A stretch of DNA of 6,541 nucleotides from Chromatiales bacterium (lineage in GTDB: Bacteria; Pseudomonadota; Gammaproteobacteria; SZUA-152), in contig JALTPW010001027.1 of NCBI GenBank assembly GCA_026999335.1, positions 1 through 6,541 on the forward strand. The letters run 5' to 3'. The notes under the pieces are model-generated. The model saw only the letters and a program-made list of their open reading frames with translations. It was not told the DNA's origin and searched no databases. Below, piece after piece: positions 5,475 to 6,541 of this stretch. Position 1 is the first letter of the stretch, and each line of letters opens with the position of its first letter. A program made the translations under genes and the position numbers.

Positions 5475-6437
5475 TTACACCCGACAGGCCCGGCTGCCAA
5501 CGACGTCTCTTTCCGGGCTTTCCGCCAAAGCCGAACCCTGGCGACTGCCCCGGCGGCGCAGCTCTGCCTCGATACCGTTCAACACCCGCCACTTCCCGCT
5601 GCACCACTCAGGCGCCAGCAGAATAGACGGTGAAGCGGTGCCGGTTAGGCGGTGAAACACCACCTCGGGTGGCGTCAATTCCAGCAGATCCACCACCGTC
5701 TCGATATACTGATCCATCTCCCACGGCCGGTATTCACCCCGTCGCCACTCATTGGCCAGGCGAGTACCTTTGACCACGTGCAGGGCGTGAAATTTGAGTC
5801 CGTCCACGCCTTCCGCCAACACCCGCTCCAGGGTGGCGCGGGCATGCCCGGCATTTTCCCCCGGCAGACCGAGAATGAGGTGGGTACAAACCCGTAAACC
5901 ACGCTGACGGGCGGCATGCAGGGTATCACGATATTCGGCGTAACCGTGGCCGCGGTTGACCCGCAGCAGACTGTGGTCGAAGCTGGACTGCAGGCCCAGT
6001 TCCAGCCAGATCTCCTTGCCCCGGGCCTGGTAGCCGGCGAGCAAATCCAGCACCGCCGGTTCCACGCAATCAGGCCGCGTACCCACCGCCAGACCGATCA
6101 CACCCGGTTCAGCCAGGGCCTGCTCGTACTGGGCCTTGAGTCGCGCCATCTCACCGTAGGTGTTGGTATAGGCTTGAAAATAGGCGAGAAACTTGCGCGC
6201 CCCTGTGCGCTCGGCAATCACCGCACGCCCGGCGGCAATCTGCTCGGCGATGGGTGCCGGTTGACGACCGTTGGGGCTGAAGGAACTGTTGTTGCAAAAG
6301 GTACAGCCGCCACGCCCCTTGCTGCCATCGCGATTGGGGCAGGTGAAGCTGGCGTCGATGGAGACCTTGTGCACCCGCTCGCCATAGCGGGCCAACAGGG
6401 TCTGACCGAGGGTGGTGACGTAATCCGACAATGCCAT
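5475..6437 (-). CDS. yhcC: YhcC-like radical SAM protein (TIGR01212 family)
   Basis: With the start at ATG 6437 the protein has 320 residues, against about 309 for E. coli YhcC, and it aligns along most of that length. The cluster-binding region is CPNRDGSKGRGGCTFC at residues 33-48, with Cys33, Cys45 and Cys48 as likely 4Fe-4S ligands. This wide first spacing resembles Elp3-type radical SAM enzymes more than the classic CX3CX2C motif. YFQAYTNTY, VGTRPDC, WLELGLQS, NRGH and ILGLPGE are conserved family blocks. The substrate is unknown. The frame stays open upstream to a TTG at 6509, adding 24 residues that do not resemble the family; neither start has a clear Shine-Dalgarno. The last 20 residues are not conserved. 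yhcC is not next to ubiUV in E. coli, so the shared strand here may be accidental or may reflect a common Fe-S, low-oxygen role. Confidence 0.92.
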   Translation of the reverse strand: MALSDYVTTLGQTLLARYGERVHKVSIDASFTCPNRDGSKGRGGCTFCNNSSFSPNGRQPAPIAEQIAAGRAVIAERTGARKFLAYFQAYTNTYGEMARLKAQYEQALAEPGVIGLAVGTRPDCVEPAVLDLLAGYQARGKEIWLELGLQSSFDHSLLRVNRGHGYAEYRDTLHAARQRGLRVCTHLILGLPGENAGHARATLERVLAEGVDGLKFHALHVVKGTRLANEWRRGEYRPWEMDQYIETVVDLLELTPPEVVFHRLTGTASPSILLAPEWCSGKWRVLNGIEAELRRRGSRQGSALAESPERDVVGSRACRV

Positions 6438-6506
6438 GTGCGTCGAGTACTCTTTCAAAGGTGATAATGCCGGGTTCAGCGCCACAGGGAAGTTGTCCTG
6501 CAGCAC

Positions 6507-6541
6507 CAAAAATAAGCGCCCTGAGGCGGCAGTAGACGCTT
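6507..6541 (-). terminator. Possible terminator of a gene beyond the right edge
   Basis: On the minus strand CGCC and GGCG pair around TCAG, followed by CTTATTTTT. An alternative outer pairing, AAGCG (6541-6537) with CGCTT (6517-6513), uses the window's last bases. This fits the end of a minus-strand gene lying to the right, which would make yhcC the first gene of its own transcript. The stem is short and cut off by the window edge. Confidence 0.3.

Noticed and set aside
5916..6464. A 182-codon plus-strand open frame
   Set aside because: It is antisense to the conserved core of yhcC and looks like a shadow frame.

Overview
The window looks like chromosomal DNA of a ubiquinone-making, probably facultatively anaerobic proteobacterium, most likely a gammaproteobacterium. 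The evidence is a clear UbiU/UbiV pair (oxygen-independent ubiquinone hydroxylation), a RavA-type MoxR ATPase, a class I ribonucleotide reductase operon and a YhcC-type radical SAM protein, with REP-like palindromes between genes. I cannot name the genus.

Layout. Bases 1-1168 (plus strand) hold the last 12 codons of nrdA and the complete nrdB, 11 bases apart. Bases 1169-1518 are a 350-base gap between convergent genes. Its first half is AT-rich with no gene I can defend. Its second half is a roughly 164-bp element (1335-1498) that is one imperfect palindrome with 34-base arms. The remaining genes are all on the minus strand. Reading in their direction from the right edge: yhcC (6437-5475), ubiU (5304-4300), ubiV (4182-3271) and ravA (3090-1519). 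A REP-like palindrome lies before ubiU and a near-identical one lies between ubiU and ubiV. A terminator-like hairpin closes ubiV, and a weak promoter candidate precedes ravA.

How the genes fit together. NrdA/NrdB make deoxynucleotides. UbiU and UbiV are 4Fe-4S U32 proteins that together hydroxylate the ubiquinone ring without O2. YhcC is an uncharacterised radical SAM enzyme, also expected to be oxygen-sensitive. RavA is an AAA+ ATPase linked in E. coli to respiratory Fe-S proteins, but its usual partner viaA is not beside it here. The minus-strand genes share a loose iron-sulfur and low-oxygen theme, which is inference. Base composition changes across the window: nrdB is visibly poorer in G+C (by eye in the mid-40s percent) than the minus-strand genes (by eye near 60 percent).

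I found no clear new defence or mobile system. The most unusual item is the long palindromic element between nrdB and ravA.
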